From assembly GCF_032854445.1 (NCBI RefSeq), contig NC_088295.1, positions 66,133,249 through 66,197,248 on the forward strand: a stretch of DNA of 64,000 nucleotides. Reading direction: 5' to 3'. Origin of the DNA: Liolophura sinensis. Taxonomy: Eukaryota > Mollusca > Polyplacophora > Chitonida > Chitonidae. Under the pieces are notes generated by a model, which saw nothing but the letters and a program-made list of their open reading frames with translations, was not told where the DNA came from and ran no database searches. The translations under genes were made by a program, and so were the position numbers. Positions 47,033 to 59,200 of the stretch are shown piece after piece. The stretch's first letter is position 1. Each line of letters starts with the position of its first letter.

Positions 47033-47038
47033 TGTAAG
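47033..47038 (+). terminator. Likely poly(A) signal of the fibrinogen-like gene
   Basis: AATAAA about 300 bases after the stop is followed by a GT/T-rich stretch (TCTGTAAGTTTATATTTTTA), a good downstream context. Confidence 0.5.
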
Positions 47039-47380
47039 TTTATATTTTTATTATATTGGCCTTTTCCTTCACTATATCAAATCATATATGTTTTGTCCAG
47101 TTCTGCAGTATACACAAATGACTGTATTATAAAACGACCATCTTTCCCATGGAGAGAAAACACTTGAAATTTGCTAAAGTGGCTTTAGGTTTCCTCTTCA
47201 AAGTCAGCCCCTTTATTGATTTGACTTTACCGTAGTTTTCAAGAATAATTTTGTCATTTCAAGATGATATCTCCTTGAGCTGCCTCGCTGGAAGACCTTT
47301 CCAAAGACACCAGAGATGACACCAAATTCACACTGGACTCGAGATTGGCCACCTGGGCTCGTATTTATTCAGCCACTTAA

Positions 47381-47640
47381 ATTATTTATTTGATTGGTGT
47401 TTTACGCCATACTCAAGAATATTTCACTTATACGACGGCGGAAGGCATTATGGTGGGAGGAAACCGGGCAGAGCCCGGGGGAACCCATGGCCATCCGCAA
47501 GTTGTAGAAGACCTTCCCACTTACGACCAGAGAGGAAGCCAGCATGAGCTGGACTTGAACTCACACCGACCGCATTGGTGAGAGGCTGCTGGGTCATTAC
47601 GCTGCGCTAGCGCGCTAACCGACTGAGCCACGGAGGACCT
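47381..47640 (-). mobile_element. SINE-A, full-length, minus strand
   Basis: Reverse complement of the 37424 copy from tail (TTATTTGATTGGTGTTTTAC) to head (CTAACCGACTGAGCCACGGA). Short similar ends (ACTTAA on both sides) may be the remains of a target-site duplication. Confidence 0.95.
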
Positions 47641-48239
47641 CTAGCAACTTAAGTGTTAAGCCATAAATAAAGTACTTTAAATGCAAAACTCAGAAAATGT
47701 TGGTATGCTATTTTACAGTAAAGGATCAGTGTACAAATTTCAAACCGCCTAGAGCTGAATATTGTAATTTTTGTCGTGTTTGAATGTTTTACGTAAGTCT
47801 TAAGACGTGACAAATATAGGCCCAGGTTTCGAGGAAATCCGATACTACCACTGCGTTTCTGCTTTAACGGAATAGTTTAACACACTATAGGCCGTCTTAT
47901 GGAGAGAGGGATGAAAAGTTGATAAATCTACAGTGGCGACACAACAGACTTTCGTGTACCAATCAACTCTAGGCAACTTTGTAGGACAACAACTCTGCAA
48001 GACGAATTTTCAGAAAAACATCCGACACAAACCACAAAACCCAACTAAAACAGAACATAAAGTAAGAAATGAAGGCGGAGTCAAACAGAGAACAGAAACA
48101 GTTTTCAATGATACTAGAATGACTCAAGCAGTGTTTTATGCACGTAAGTTCAATCCCTTTCCAAAAATTGTAACAAGTCCTTTTATATGTTATAGTTTAT
48201 TAAAAATATGTGTTTCAGCAGGGTTTTGATACAATTCAT

Positions 48240-48490
48240 TGCATTGTTTTCATGTGATTTTTAATTAAGTGGGACGACAACATAGCATTTGGAGTATTTC
48301 TACACTGGTGACCTACATGTAAATGCAATTCTGATTATGCCATTGTGCGGGGGTTGTATAAGTTGCTACTTTCTAAGCATTTACGTGAACAATTATAGCC
48401 ATCACAGGTAAACTGACAAACGGCCAGGTCTCACTGCAGATTAAGGGTCAACATTTGCACAATATCACACGGTTGTCATTCATATGCTCT
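48240..48490 (+). repeat. Interspersed repeat C copy
   Basis: Contains GGGACGACAACATAGCATTT, a CTAAGCATTTACGTGAACA block, GGTAAACTGACAAACGGCC and CACACGGTTGTC, in the same order as 29440-29800. Confidence 0.65.
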
Positions 48491-48782
48491 AGTAAATCCG
48501 ATGTGTGGATTCTATTCAACCCGTTGCAGATACATCCCGGATTAAGCGTAATTAGACACACAATTATATGGCAGAGTTCCAGAAACTTTAGACGTTAATA
48601 GGGATGCTGGTAGCAGGACAATAACTTTATTTCGTATTCAAAACATAAGAAGCTCATTTTAGTACATTCTCCACAGCCAATGTAAAACATTGTTTGAAGA
48701 GGCCGTCGAACAATTCCTGACGACCTATGTAACCCTTAAGCTTGGTACTTTTAATCCTTGTCATTCTGCTTATTATTAGTAG

Positions 48783-48882
48783 GAGTAGATCGGTTTTTAC
48801 GCAGTACTGAAGAATATTTCATTTATACGACGGTGACCTGCATTATGGTGGAGGAAACCGGGCAGAGTACAAGGGGGCGTCT
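48783..48882 (-). mobile_element. SINE-A fragment, minus strand
   Basis: TTTTTACGCAGTACTGAAGA, ATTTATACGACGGTGACCTG and GGAGGAAACCGGGCAGAGTA correspond to the 3' body. Confidence 0.8.
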
Positions 48883-48929
48883 AAGTTGCCAATGTGTAAG
48901 CGTTTACATGACTGTGGTAAGAATTAAAT

Positions 48930-49025
48930 GCCCCAGTGAAATAAACTCACAAGAGGTCTGATTACTTGTGACCATCTGTCAACTACCGTACTGTTGTCAT
49001 TGTTCCCGTTGTACTCCTCATACCG
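48930..49025 (+). repeat. Interspersed repeat C fragment
   Basis: GTGAAATAAACTCACAAGAG, TTGTGACCATCTGTCAAC and CGTACTGTTGTCATTGTTC match the 3' half of the family. Confidence 0.6.
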
Positions 49026-49215
49026 TTTTCTTTTATATTTGATGCGCCTTTCCAAGACCACGATGTTTGTTGACTTCTGACAATTACCCATAAAGTCAGA
49101 CATTCATATAGCCTACCACCCGTACACCATAAAGGTCCTTTCCTAGTTGATAATGGCAATATCGTTTTCCAATACAAACTAGAACACTAGATTATAAAGG
49201 AATATATTTTAAAAA

Positions 49216-49470
49216 ATGTATTTATTTATTAATCTATTTGATTCGGGTTTTACGCCGTACTCAAGAATATTTCACTTATAGGACGGCGGCCAATATGATG
49301 GTGGGAGAAAACCGGGCACAGCACGGGGCAAAGCCACGACCATCCACGGACTGCTGGCAGACTCCGGAGAGGAAACCAGCATGAGCTGGACCTGAATTCA
49401 CAGCGACCCCACAGGCTCATGGGTCATTGCGCTGTACAGGCTTGCCAACCCTCTTGGCCGCGAAAAACAA
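49216..49470 (-). mobile_element. SINE-A, near full length, minus strand
   Basis: Runs from TATTTATTTATTAATCTATT through CGGGTTTTACGCCGTACTCA to a diverged head with TTGGCCGCG. Confidence 0.9.
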
Positions 49471-51598
49471 CTGTATGTGCGTAGTAAGTAAAGCTGCTAG
49501 CATATGACAGGGAAGACAACCCGTATTTTAGGCATCTGATTCAAGTTTGAAACGAGTGAATAATTTTAAGAAGAAATACAAATATAAGTATGTCATTCTG
49601 ATTTCGCTTTGATCGATAAATCTTGTTTAAAGTATCGTGTTGATGTAATACGCTTAGCATATCCCTATCCCAGGATTATAAGGAAATACATTCAGATACC
49701 ATTTTGACAACTATGGAACGGGTCGCCAAAGGTCCAAAGGGGTGATCTCAAATGAAACTGTTCACTGGCGTATGAAACGTGTCCTTCAAAATCTTAAAAA
49801 ATTAAAATATAACAACAGCACAAAATATGGGTTAGCGGCAACTGATTTCCTTAAAGTGTACTGACTTACAGTTATTTTAAATGTGTTCAGACACCTATGT
49901 GTTCCACAATGTGAAAAAGCCTACACGTACGCCAATCACATGGACGATACATGTATAATGAAAGATTTTCACAATTACACAGGCTCAAAGGAAGTGAACA
50001 GGCCACATGGAATAGGTGCATGTCTGATCACACATGGCAAAAGTTCTCTCCCTTTGACTACTACTGTATGTGCAGTATGCATCGTTGTGTGTTATCCACT
50101 CTCGACAGTCACTATCATGATTTCTATCAGTTTCCTCGCTGACAAATCCTGGGCTGTCTCGTGACCTCGCCAGACATTTGAACTTTGCAATCGGTGAGCA
50201 AATCTATTCAGTGGTTTTACCGGAAATCGATTGGGTATTTGGATTCTGGCTGCATGTAAACGGTCTAGCCACAGAGTGAGTACGTGGTAGCTGTATCACG
50301 GCGACCGGCCGCAGATACAGCCAGTGACAGGAACAAGTCTGTGGTCGTAACGATAACGCCAAATGCCTGCGCGCCACAAGGCTGTTGGTTGTGTGCAAGT
50401 AGAAATGCTGACATGAAGTGAGTGGGAACCGTTGTATGTTATCATAGGCTGTTACCTGTCTTACCAATGATTCCTGAAAGAGAAAAAAAATCGATGTGAC
50501 CAGTGATAGGTTATAATCATGGGCTTTCCTTGTCAACTCGGCTCAAAATGGCACGGCGCTCCAGAGACTAGGTGCTAAGGTTTATCAGGAATTCACACTG
50601 CCGTCGTTCTCAGACACTGGTAGGGAAACCGGCACTGTCCTACTGTATCAGCATGGAGTGGATCAACAAGCATTGTAACGGAGTCCACAAGCATGCTTCC
50701 AAGGTGCTCATCGGGATGGGGTGAGTACAATAGTACGGCACACGAGCGTTTCATCCACCAAATGATACTCGTAGTACCACTGTTGAGCAACGTATTACCA
50801 AAGATTTGAGGTAACAAGTGACAGCCTCTTGCACTCGTATCTCTCAATCAGAGGGAATGATTGCTCAGCCGCGTAATCAACAAGGCTGTGTAACCCTTAA
50901 TTTATTTCCATGGTAAAATGCAATAGTATGCAACAAGTATTTTGTTATTCATTGAAGGATCAATCCATGATAAAAACTTAGAGTAAGTAGTAAAAGTCTA
51001 TAATGCTACAGACCCACAAGATACCTCATGAAGTAGCATCATGTTAACGGTATCCGACAACCAGTATTTCTGGATATGCATTATTATCACGCAGCCTTTG
51101 TCCTACGAAATTAAAGAATCTTTCTAAAATAATCTTTTCATATTTTTCGACAGTACATTTTAATGTAGAATTACGCCGGTGAAAACGTTAAGTTGGCGTT
51201 CGCGCACCCGGCTTCCGGAGAATTGGACTCTTATGCTTCTGGTTATTTTACTGTGCCTCTTTCCAGCCGTCTGTATTCCTTCATTTACTCTCTGTGAATC
51301 CTCAATATTACAAATGGTTTTGGCAGAGTTTGGCCCTAGGCAACTATCTGAATAAATATTGAAGATGTTAGGTTTACGGTTGCGCCTGTATTCGCCAAGC
51401 TTTCAGTTAATACCCAGCATCCATATTATACCACCTCTCGTATTTTTTCTCCCACAAATGTCAATCAAGTAATTCTATTGTAACGGTATAACACGGGGTC
51501 CTGTAGGCTACAGAGCGAGTGCCTGGTATCTGTTCATGCATCTATTGCAACTGACAACTGTGTATGGGAAGCCAAGCGAGCCATAAATATGTTCAAGA

Positions 51599-51719
51599 TC
51601 TGTGTTATATATACTGTGTTCCTCAGTGTGGCTGCTATAGAAAACATTCTTCCGAAAGCAGGTGCATGCAATGTGCTATTGTTGCCTTTCTGTGTACCCT
51701 GGAATGCTAGTAAGTACTT
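51599..51719 (+). CDS. Candidate first exon of a small secreted protein
   Basis: An ATG opens a frame with a short basic start and a hydrophobic core (MFKICVIYTVFLSVAAIENI), typical of a signal peptide, and then AGACNVLLLPFCVPWNA. It runs to a consensus-like donor (GCTA-GTAAGT, phase 1). If unspliced, the frame stops soon after, at about 52 codons. There is no homology I can name and no downstream exon identified, so it may be a chance frame. The coincidence of signal peptide, Cys pair and donor is why it is listed. Confidence 0.25.
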
Positions 51720-52464
51720 AGAGATATATAAATATGTCGATTGAACTTATGCTCCCACATATTCTTAAATCCATATTTCAGCCCACACCTCGTGCGTCAT
51801 AGCTCTTGAAAGACAATCAGCTTTGACTTACATCCGGCCCGCTCCCACATCAAGCAACCATAAGATATTGAGTTTCAACTCACGTGCATACTGAATCACT
51901 CCTCAGTAATTGAACAATCATGTCCAGTACTGACATTGTGACTCTCGTGAAGACATGGTTTTTCTTCAAAGTAGCAACCAGATGGTGCATTTTTACATCA
52001 CGTGAAACGAAACATAAATGTATAGTAAAAGGCCCAACGAAAAGGAGACTTCGAAAAGTAGAATGGCGCTATATTATATGGCCTGCAAACGCGGTTTTCA
52101 AGGTGAACAAAATTATGTTTGCCGCAATAAGACACATTGCACGCTTTCGCCAAGCTTGTCAGCATTCCTGACATCAACACATGGAAATGTGCATCCTGTG
52201 GGCTAAGTCCTCAAGGTATCATTTTAGAAAATGGTTAGCCCATCTTCTAACGACGCAGTATTTAGCGATAAATTACGTTTACTCTAAATGGGTACATGTG
52301 ATAATCTAGTTGCTACCGACTTAAAAGCATCTTAATACAGTAGGGCTAATATACGCAAATCCGCCTCAAGTTAACTACTCCTTTGTTAAATTGCGTAAAG
52401 GCATAAAATTTTGGAATGCTGTGCAGAAAGTATATACATGTGTAGTTCCTTGCTTGTTGACAGT

Positions 52465-52796
52465 GTGACTGAGTGAGTGCTAGGGATTTAACGTCGTACA
52501 TAACAATTTTTCAGTCCTAGGAGTACAAGTACGTGTAATGTGCGTCCTTGTTGCAGGACGGCTTTCAGCGCTCTTTATCTAGTGCTCATCACTGAAAAAG
52601 ACTTACCAAAAGCAAGTAAGCCGCCCTGCCCTAGCCATTATATTGATACGGGTCAACCAGTGGTTACACTATTCCCCTTCATGTTGAACGCCAAGCGAGG
52701 AAATTACAACTTCCTCTTTTATGGCCTAAGGTGTGATCCGACCCAGGATTCTACCGCTCCCGAAGCGGATGCTCTACAGCTGAGCTACCACTTTGT
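52465..52796 (-). mobile_element. SINE-B, near full length, minus strand
   Basis: On the minus strand it starts with a tRNA-like head (A-box TAGCTCAGCTGTAGAGCA; anticodon-type loop TTCGGGA, CGG in the Pro position). The body has TTGACCCGTATCAATATAAT, GAGCACTAGAT and CCGTCCTGCAACAAGGACGC. It ends GACTGAAAAATTGTTATGTA and an ACTCACTC tail. The T-arm (TGGGTCGGATCAC) is damaged, so this is a SINE head and not a working tRNA. It supplies the intact layout of the family seen rearranged at 17223-17765. Confidence 0.88.
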
Positions 52797-53636
52797 TGAT
52801 AACATGTAATGGCGATAACACCGTTACATGAATATACCAGTATCACGAATTCATTCTTGTGCTCCTGTGATATTTATACAATTTTATGTATGATACACAT
52901 TTACCCAAAAGTCATATGTTCGTGAGTCGTCACTCCTGGTCAATATCTGGAGAATGTATATCATTTGAACAGTATCTTATTATGCTGTAAAGAAATCAAA
53001 TTACTGTGCTGTCACAATTAGTGGCTGATTAAGTAATTGCGTTAACTGACAGTTTGACTAAGTACAAATCATTTTAATGGTTTCATTCGACCAATGAAGG
53101 GTAATGTCCAAGTTAAGCTTGTTAATATCATACAAGGGCTTTATTGCGCATCCGTTTTTTTGACTGGGAATATTAGAAGATCACAGCTGCCTGTTGATTA
53201 ATCCCGTGTTCTACGGCTGTAAAAGTCAAACGGCACCTCATAAATTCTCTTTGGAAGGTCATGTTGATCATCAGGGACATTTTAAAGAATTAAAAACTAG
53301 ACAATGCACGTGTGATCAACGTTAGACTGTATTGGCCGCTGTACTTCATATAAACTGTAGCACATCATTTAACATACATAGCAGTTTTTATTAAAACAGG
53401 ATTAAATTGGGCAGAATCTCTGCACCCAAAGATATATTCGTATAAAAGGCGTCAACAAAATATGGACGTTCGTATGGTTAATAATCGTAAAACCTGTTCC
53501 AAAATTACGTTTAACACAAAACACTAAGGACTTCATAGAGTATATAAAGTATAAAATTTTGCCAGAATCATGCACAGAGAAGCAGTTAACAGTTTTCAAT
53601 AATGTTGCAAAGGGACAAGGTATGTTATAGGTGAAT

Positions 53637-53820
53637 GATCCCGGGGGAACCATCTGCAGGTTGCCGAAAAACCCTCCCCACGTGCGACCACGTGCGACCA
53701 CACGGACAACCATTCAGCCACGCCAAACCCAAGAATTTGGATTTATACGATGGCGGTCAGTTTTATTCCTGGAGAAAACCGTAGTGCCGAGATAAATCAC
53801 CGACATTTAGCAAGTTACTG
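53637..53820 (-). mobile_element. SINE-A-like fragment, rearranged
   Basis: Blocks resembling the reverse complement of SINE-A (CCATCTGCAGGTTGCCGAA, then GGATTTATACGATGGCGGTC) occur out of the usual order. A 10-base ACGTGCGACC duplication lies between them. Confidence 0.5.
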
Positions 53821-55366
53821 GTGATTTTTTTCACCTGTGACATAATATGGATGGATGGCGATTGATTTTCAACGAGCAGATAGACTGCACAAACATCCAC
53901 ATAAGCGTGACCGACCCTTATCAAAGGCATGTATAGAAGCCGTACCTCTTGTGTCATATATATAGCGATTGAAAGGCAAGTGTCCTAACCACTCTGCAGG
54001 TACCGGTTCCCTTCTTAGAAAACGTGGGTCCCACACAATCGTTTGTTCGAGGCGAAATCCTTCCCTCTGTGCAGAGGCCTTGGTTAAACCAAACCAGTGT
54101 TCACAGAATCCGTTTCCTTCCCCCCAAAATATTTTCATAATTCCCATGTGATATCAAACAGAACTCAGTCGTATAAATAAACTAACTCAAAACTTATTAC
54201 GCGTTCAACCTAAAACATTCCTAAGGATCAGATAAGACAGAAAACATATGGTTGTGGAACGTTTGATGCCCCAAAGAAAATAGCGACGGGCATAAAAAAT
54301 AACTATTGTTGAAATATTCCTAACCTGTTCGACTTCTAAAATTGTGGCTTTTTTCTCAGAAAATATATCAAATTAGGAATCAAAATTTTAAATAACAAAC
54401 AGTGGCCTGTGGAGGATTTATTTTATCTTCACACTTAGTGCAAGCTCTAAACTGGAACATCACACAAACTTTTAACACGAATGTTGTTTGAAAAAGTACT
54501 GTGCAAAGAGGAATCTTCTCTGTTCACCCGTCTCTGTTTTTTTTACTGTTGTTGAAAGCGCTTTTCTAGCTTTACTCCATTTGTGCCCAGAAGGCTTATG
54601 TGTTTATTTTAAGTTAAATGTGATCTTCAGAAAGACCAAGTTAGAAACAAGAAACAAGTACATGATGAATTTTTACTTAAAACACAAAGAATGCCTCTTC
54701 ACATGAATACTTCTGACGATCTTCCAGCAACTAAAAATAGCAACTTTTTAGGCAGCCTTGAACAAGAAAAGGGACAAGCTGCATGGAAATATTCTGCCCT
54801 CAAGCCTGACTCGCAGCCCACGCAATCGCTGTTTGCTTCTTGGAAAACGTATACTAACGTCTCCAACCGAGCTTTCAGTCTATTCCAAGGTCATTTGTGG
54901 GAGATTTTATATGGATATTTTGCGACCATGCCTCTAGAATCAGATATCAGCTGCTTTCCGCCGTCAGACTTACTGATTACCATCTCTTTATCTTCGGTCA
55001 TTTTCTCTCCATTTAATTTAGACGTTTCCACCCTGAGTATCCGCCAGACATTATGACACCGTCTGTAGTCAATTCAGACAGAGATCCCAGTTCGAGTTTA
55101 AATTTAAAAGTCAAGTTGGACAAGAGCTCTTTACTTTTACCCTGCACCCAATATTTTTCTCCCCCTTTGCGTAACGTACTAACAGTACGCAGTGCCAGAA
55201 ACCGTAAAAGCCATTTCTGATATCACTTAATTGGACGGGAAATATTACTCTGTCGAAAACGATTTTTCTTTTTGGCGTTGATGACGTTATTGCTTCTGCT
55301 TAGGATTTAATGCCATTCACTGAAAATACTCTCGGGAACATATTGTTAGGGCAGCGTCTTGCCTGG

Positions 55367-55395
55367 TGACGTCAAACAGGCTGTGTTTGACGTCA
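55367..55395. promoter_or_regulatory. Paired CRE sites in a perfect inverted repeat
   Basis: TGACGTCAAACA (55367-55378) and its exact reverse complement TGTTTGACGTCA (55384-55395) flank a 5-base spacer. Each arm contains a complete TGACGTCA, the binding site of CREB/ATF-type bZIP proteins. No gene start is evident nearby, so use as a regulatory site is inference. Confidence 0.4.
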
Positions 55396-57404
55396 ACGGG
55401 TTACTGGCACCGTGATCTTAATAAGGTTTGCCACAAATACCAAGACATCGCTTTGCACTTAATATATGGACAGTAGGCCTACCCTGGATATGTCTGCATT
55501 ATAGGGCAATTTAAGACCTTGGCTCGGTCTGTGATAAATATTTCCTGTGAAAAGTTTAGCACCGTTTGCATTGTACGGCTAGTTAGTCAACAAGCGTTAC
55601 GCAATAAAAGTGAAATGGTCTTTTATATCTTGTGTTAAAAATGTCCCAAAACAGCGCAAATTGAGCAAGTGTAATGAAAAGGTAACACGTGTTCTGCGGT
55701 GAGAAATTGTGTCCAATCTCTGTAGCTGTTTCCCATTCGTTACTTTAGCAAACTGGCCTGAGCAGTGAATTTGCCTGTTGGGGACCGGCAACGCCATGGT
55801 TTTACCCGGGGCACTTCGTCAGGATCGTGTACGACTATTGAACCATTTCCGTCAACCATAAACCACGTTGGAGCGGCTGTGGAGTTCTGTGAACGACCTA
55901 ACACTCGAATCAGAGGGCGGGTCGTTGCCGATTGCTCAAAATTATTATCGTTCAATGGCAATGCCGAGCGAAGTGTTGGATCAATCCTTACCTTGGACAG
56001 AGAATCTTCGAAAGTTCCCAACCCTCTACTGTTCTAAGCGGCCCACGTGGCGATTAACGTGGTCTTACATAAAGCTCTTGGATATCATGTGCCATCTGTG
56101 AATGTGAAACCTCTCTCTGCCAGTGGATTTGTGTTTCACCTACACTCCGCTTTTTTCACTCCAAAAATTGGCCGATATCGTATAAGTAAGATCAAATAAA
56201 TACCTTGACATACATGAATAAAATGAAACGCATGTTGACGATAGTGACATTTTAATTTAATTTTTTATTAACATTTTTACTCTTGGATCTAGTATTATTT
56301 TTTTCCAATGTGTTTTAAACAAATAAAATGGAAACGATGTATGAAAAGCGCAAGGCAGTTCATCAGAAAAAAATCCCAAGAGGCTGTTTTGTACACACCA
56401 ACGATCTGCAATAGTTCTGTGCAGAGAAAATCAACATAGGGTGTTTTTTGTGCAAGTATCAAGTCTGTCGTTCACAGATTCTGCTTCGAGCTAGAAAAAG
56501 TAATGTCGTTAGCACTACCCGTATGGAATTATATGGATTCCCTGGAGAAAAGCATATGCATTGGCAGAAGTGTTATATTAATGGAGCTCTTAATGCGGCA
56601 TGAGCTCAGTATTTTATACCACACTGTCTGATATGTGACGAAAGTGGCTTGTTTCACCGAAGGTCTTTCATCTCAGTGTGGATAGTTAACTGTAGGGCTG
56701 TGTTTGCCTCAACAAGAGGAAAGCCCGAACAGTAATATCATTTACTGTATATCTGTGCATCGAGGCTATAATATCACTACAGTCTTGTCCCAGTATAATT
56801 AGTATTTAATGAATGCAGCATGATAACATAATGCAGGACAGCAAGAAAAAGTCAGGGATTTAACTTCGTTAGGAACACATCATGCCGAAAACCATTGGCT
56901 GTATTCCTTTTTAAACATGTTCTCGCCACAATATGACCAATATTCTTTTCCTCTCTTTTCTCTCTTACGAGAACTTAAAAAATTGTAAAAAAAAAAAAAA
57001 AAGAATTTCACACAGTTTGTGTACCTCTTTCTTTTAAAGTATAGTTAGCATAAATATGTTCTTTTTTTAAAAGTGTATACACCGTATTGCTTTAATATTA
57101 TACGTACCTGTTTTTACAGTATGCTCGATACAGTTGTGTATCTAGTAGACCAGACACTTGTTGCCGACGTCTTGATTGCTTCCTGTTTGTTCAATGTTAC
57201 GCAAATGCATAGTTCTGTGTGAGCATCGATCGATGAATGGCTATTAGGCCGTTTTGTATAAAAACGAAAGTGTAAGCGATAGCTAATCTTACGAGGATAT
57301 CCCTACAGAAAGTGTGATCCGAGGAGTTCCAGGGTCACAATGACTTAAAACTCTACATGAGGCTCTCCTTAGTAGTACATTCTAAACCAGGACTCTGGAG
57401 CTAG

Positions 57405-57710
57405 ACGAAGCATTCCTAAAACCTGGTCCCGTTGCCTTTGTTTATTAAATGTGACGACAGCAGAGCTTTTTGAGGTATACTAGATCAGTTGACTTCTAAT
57501 ACATTTCTACTATTATCACAATGTTATCTGTAACTAATAATGCTTAGGTCGTGGTACTAGGGGTAGTAGAAGTTGAATGATCAGTTAAAATAAAACCCTA
57601 GCTGACGTGAATTGAGAAGACACCTGGTTTGACAAGTCATCTTTTAGCCAAATAGTTTTCGTCTCTGCATTTACTCTCTTTGTGTAGAATGGGTTTCGCA
57701 TCGTACTTCG
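57405..57710 (+). repeat. Interspersed repeat C, long copy
   Basis: Has AACCTGGTCCCGTTGCC, GTGACGACAGCAGAGC, AAATAAAACCCTAGCTGACG and CTCTGCATTTACTCTC in the family order. Confidence 0.65.
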
Positions 57711-58194
57711 GCTCATCACTAAAATAATAGTAGCCGAATGGAAATGGGTCCAGGTTCGGAAATGGAACGAAAGGCTTGTTCCACAAAGAAGCTCCTTAGT
57801 TCTTGATCAGTGAGGCCGCGGGATCGAATCTATACCCCGTCAGTTTGGCTGTGGCTTTACGTATCAGTAGGTTTGCTATGCAAAAGGCGATGTCTGTGGT
57901 CAGGATCTACCATGTCTCGTCCAATATAAATCTAGCCCTACACATTGCTAAAAAATGTGTCCCTCATGCGAAAGTGGCCAGTTTTATGGATAGGAAAACC
58001 AAAATGCCTGGAATAAACCTTGATCCTTTGATTTACTGACGTGTTCTCCCACGTGTTATATATGTCATATTCGTAGATGGCAAAGAAAGTCCTATTTATC
58101 ACTATCACTATTCTTGTTAACCACCACCATATAAGTAAAAAACAAAAACAAGTGTAATTTTCCTCAAAAACTGCAGTGTGTTTTAAAAAACTCG

Positions 58195-58270
58195 TGTCAT
58201 TCAGGACCCTCGTTAAGCAAATGGCGCATGCAAACAGATGGTATGTGGAAAATTTATTCGACAAGCAAAC
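58195..58270 (+). repeat. Dispersed repeat D, copy 2
   Basis: Shares TCAGGACC, CGTTAAG, AAATG, CATGC and TTTATTCGAC in order with 10195-10275. Confidence 0.45.
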
Positions 58271-59069
58271 CGACGGACAGACATACCAAACGACTTACAG
58301 CGGTGTCCCAGGTAAAAATATTCAATCTGTTGTTATACACCAGTCAGATAGATAATTAGGCATGTTTCCATGAACTCTACCAGATCAGTGGAAGAACTCC
58401 TTTTTTGTAGTGATTCATTGTGGATCTTGCTCACAAGGCCTCCAGGCATGGATAAAGCTATACTTCCGGCTGTGTGTGAAGATATCATCCAATATCTGTA
58501 ATTAGCGGCGACAAATATAGTTTTTCTGCACATAAATCGGGTCTTTCATTCGATGTTAGCAGCTCCTCTAAAGATCTATGGGCCAAGCCGGGAGATTTCA
58601 CTGTCTTTGAAGGCCACGTTAAATGTCAGAGCTCCTTTTCGGGGCTTCTTTTGGTTTGGATTTATGATGGTTTTTTCTCGACCGTAAATGTCGTCAGGGT
58701 TTCATGTTTTTTTACGTTTACCACCGTTTCCCATGTACAGGTGACCAGATATTTCGGATTCCAATATCACTCCAAACCTGCTTCTGAAAGGAGCTTTCTC
58801 AGAACTTGGTTGTATCGATAGCTATTTACGTCACAGAATTCGTCTTCACGCGAGGAAAAAATGCTAGCTGAAGTTGCGATAAACTGATTATCTGAGAGAA
58901 GCTACGGAGTGTGATGCCTGCAGTAACACCAATAAAACAAACTCACCTGGCTTGCACAAATATTCACTGGTTTATTTGTGCTTGTGTTGGGTTACTGAGT
59001 TTTGAATGAACAAGCTTCGACATGTTCGACGAAATTTATTTCCTTAATTATCTGTACTATATATAATAT

Positions 59070-59200
59070 AATAGACTACAATACAAGGAGTAAAAGACGA
59101 GCAGTGACGACAATGTGATAGCTTGCGTATGATCACTTGTATTTCCGGTGAAATCCGGTCTTGTCAGTTTACGGACTCATGTATATGAGTAATAGGTAGC
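59070..59200 (-). repeat. Interspersed repeat C copy, minus strand
   Basis: The reverse complement reads AAACTGACAAGACCGGATTT, CACCGGAAATACAAGTGATC and CACATTGTCGTCACTGCTC, matching the 3' half of the family. Confidence 0.7.

Larger units (their letters stand above)
47039..51598. other. Gene-poor stretch with repeats
   Basis: Only the SINE-A and repeat-C copies listed are recognised. Frames at 47933, 49883, 50204 and 50593 lack homology, splice support or a convincing start. Confidence 0.5.

Noticed and set aside
52731-52796. tRNA-Pro(CGG)-like gene on the minus strand
   Set aside because: The D-arm and anticodon arm are good, but the T-arm is damaged and the sequence runs straight into the SINE-B body, so it is a SINE head.
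54691-55056. 121-codon frame starting MPLHMNTSDDLPATKN
   Set aside because: No signal, domain or splice support; it is flanked by featureless AT-rich DNA.
55740-56101. Overlapping 77-93 codon frames on both strands
   Set aside because: No homology, splice context or composition favours any of them. A retroelement fragment is possible but not shown.
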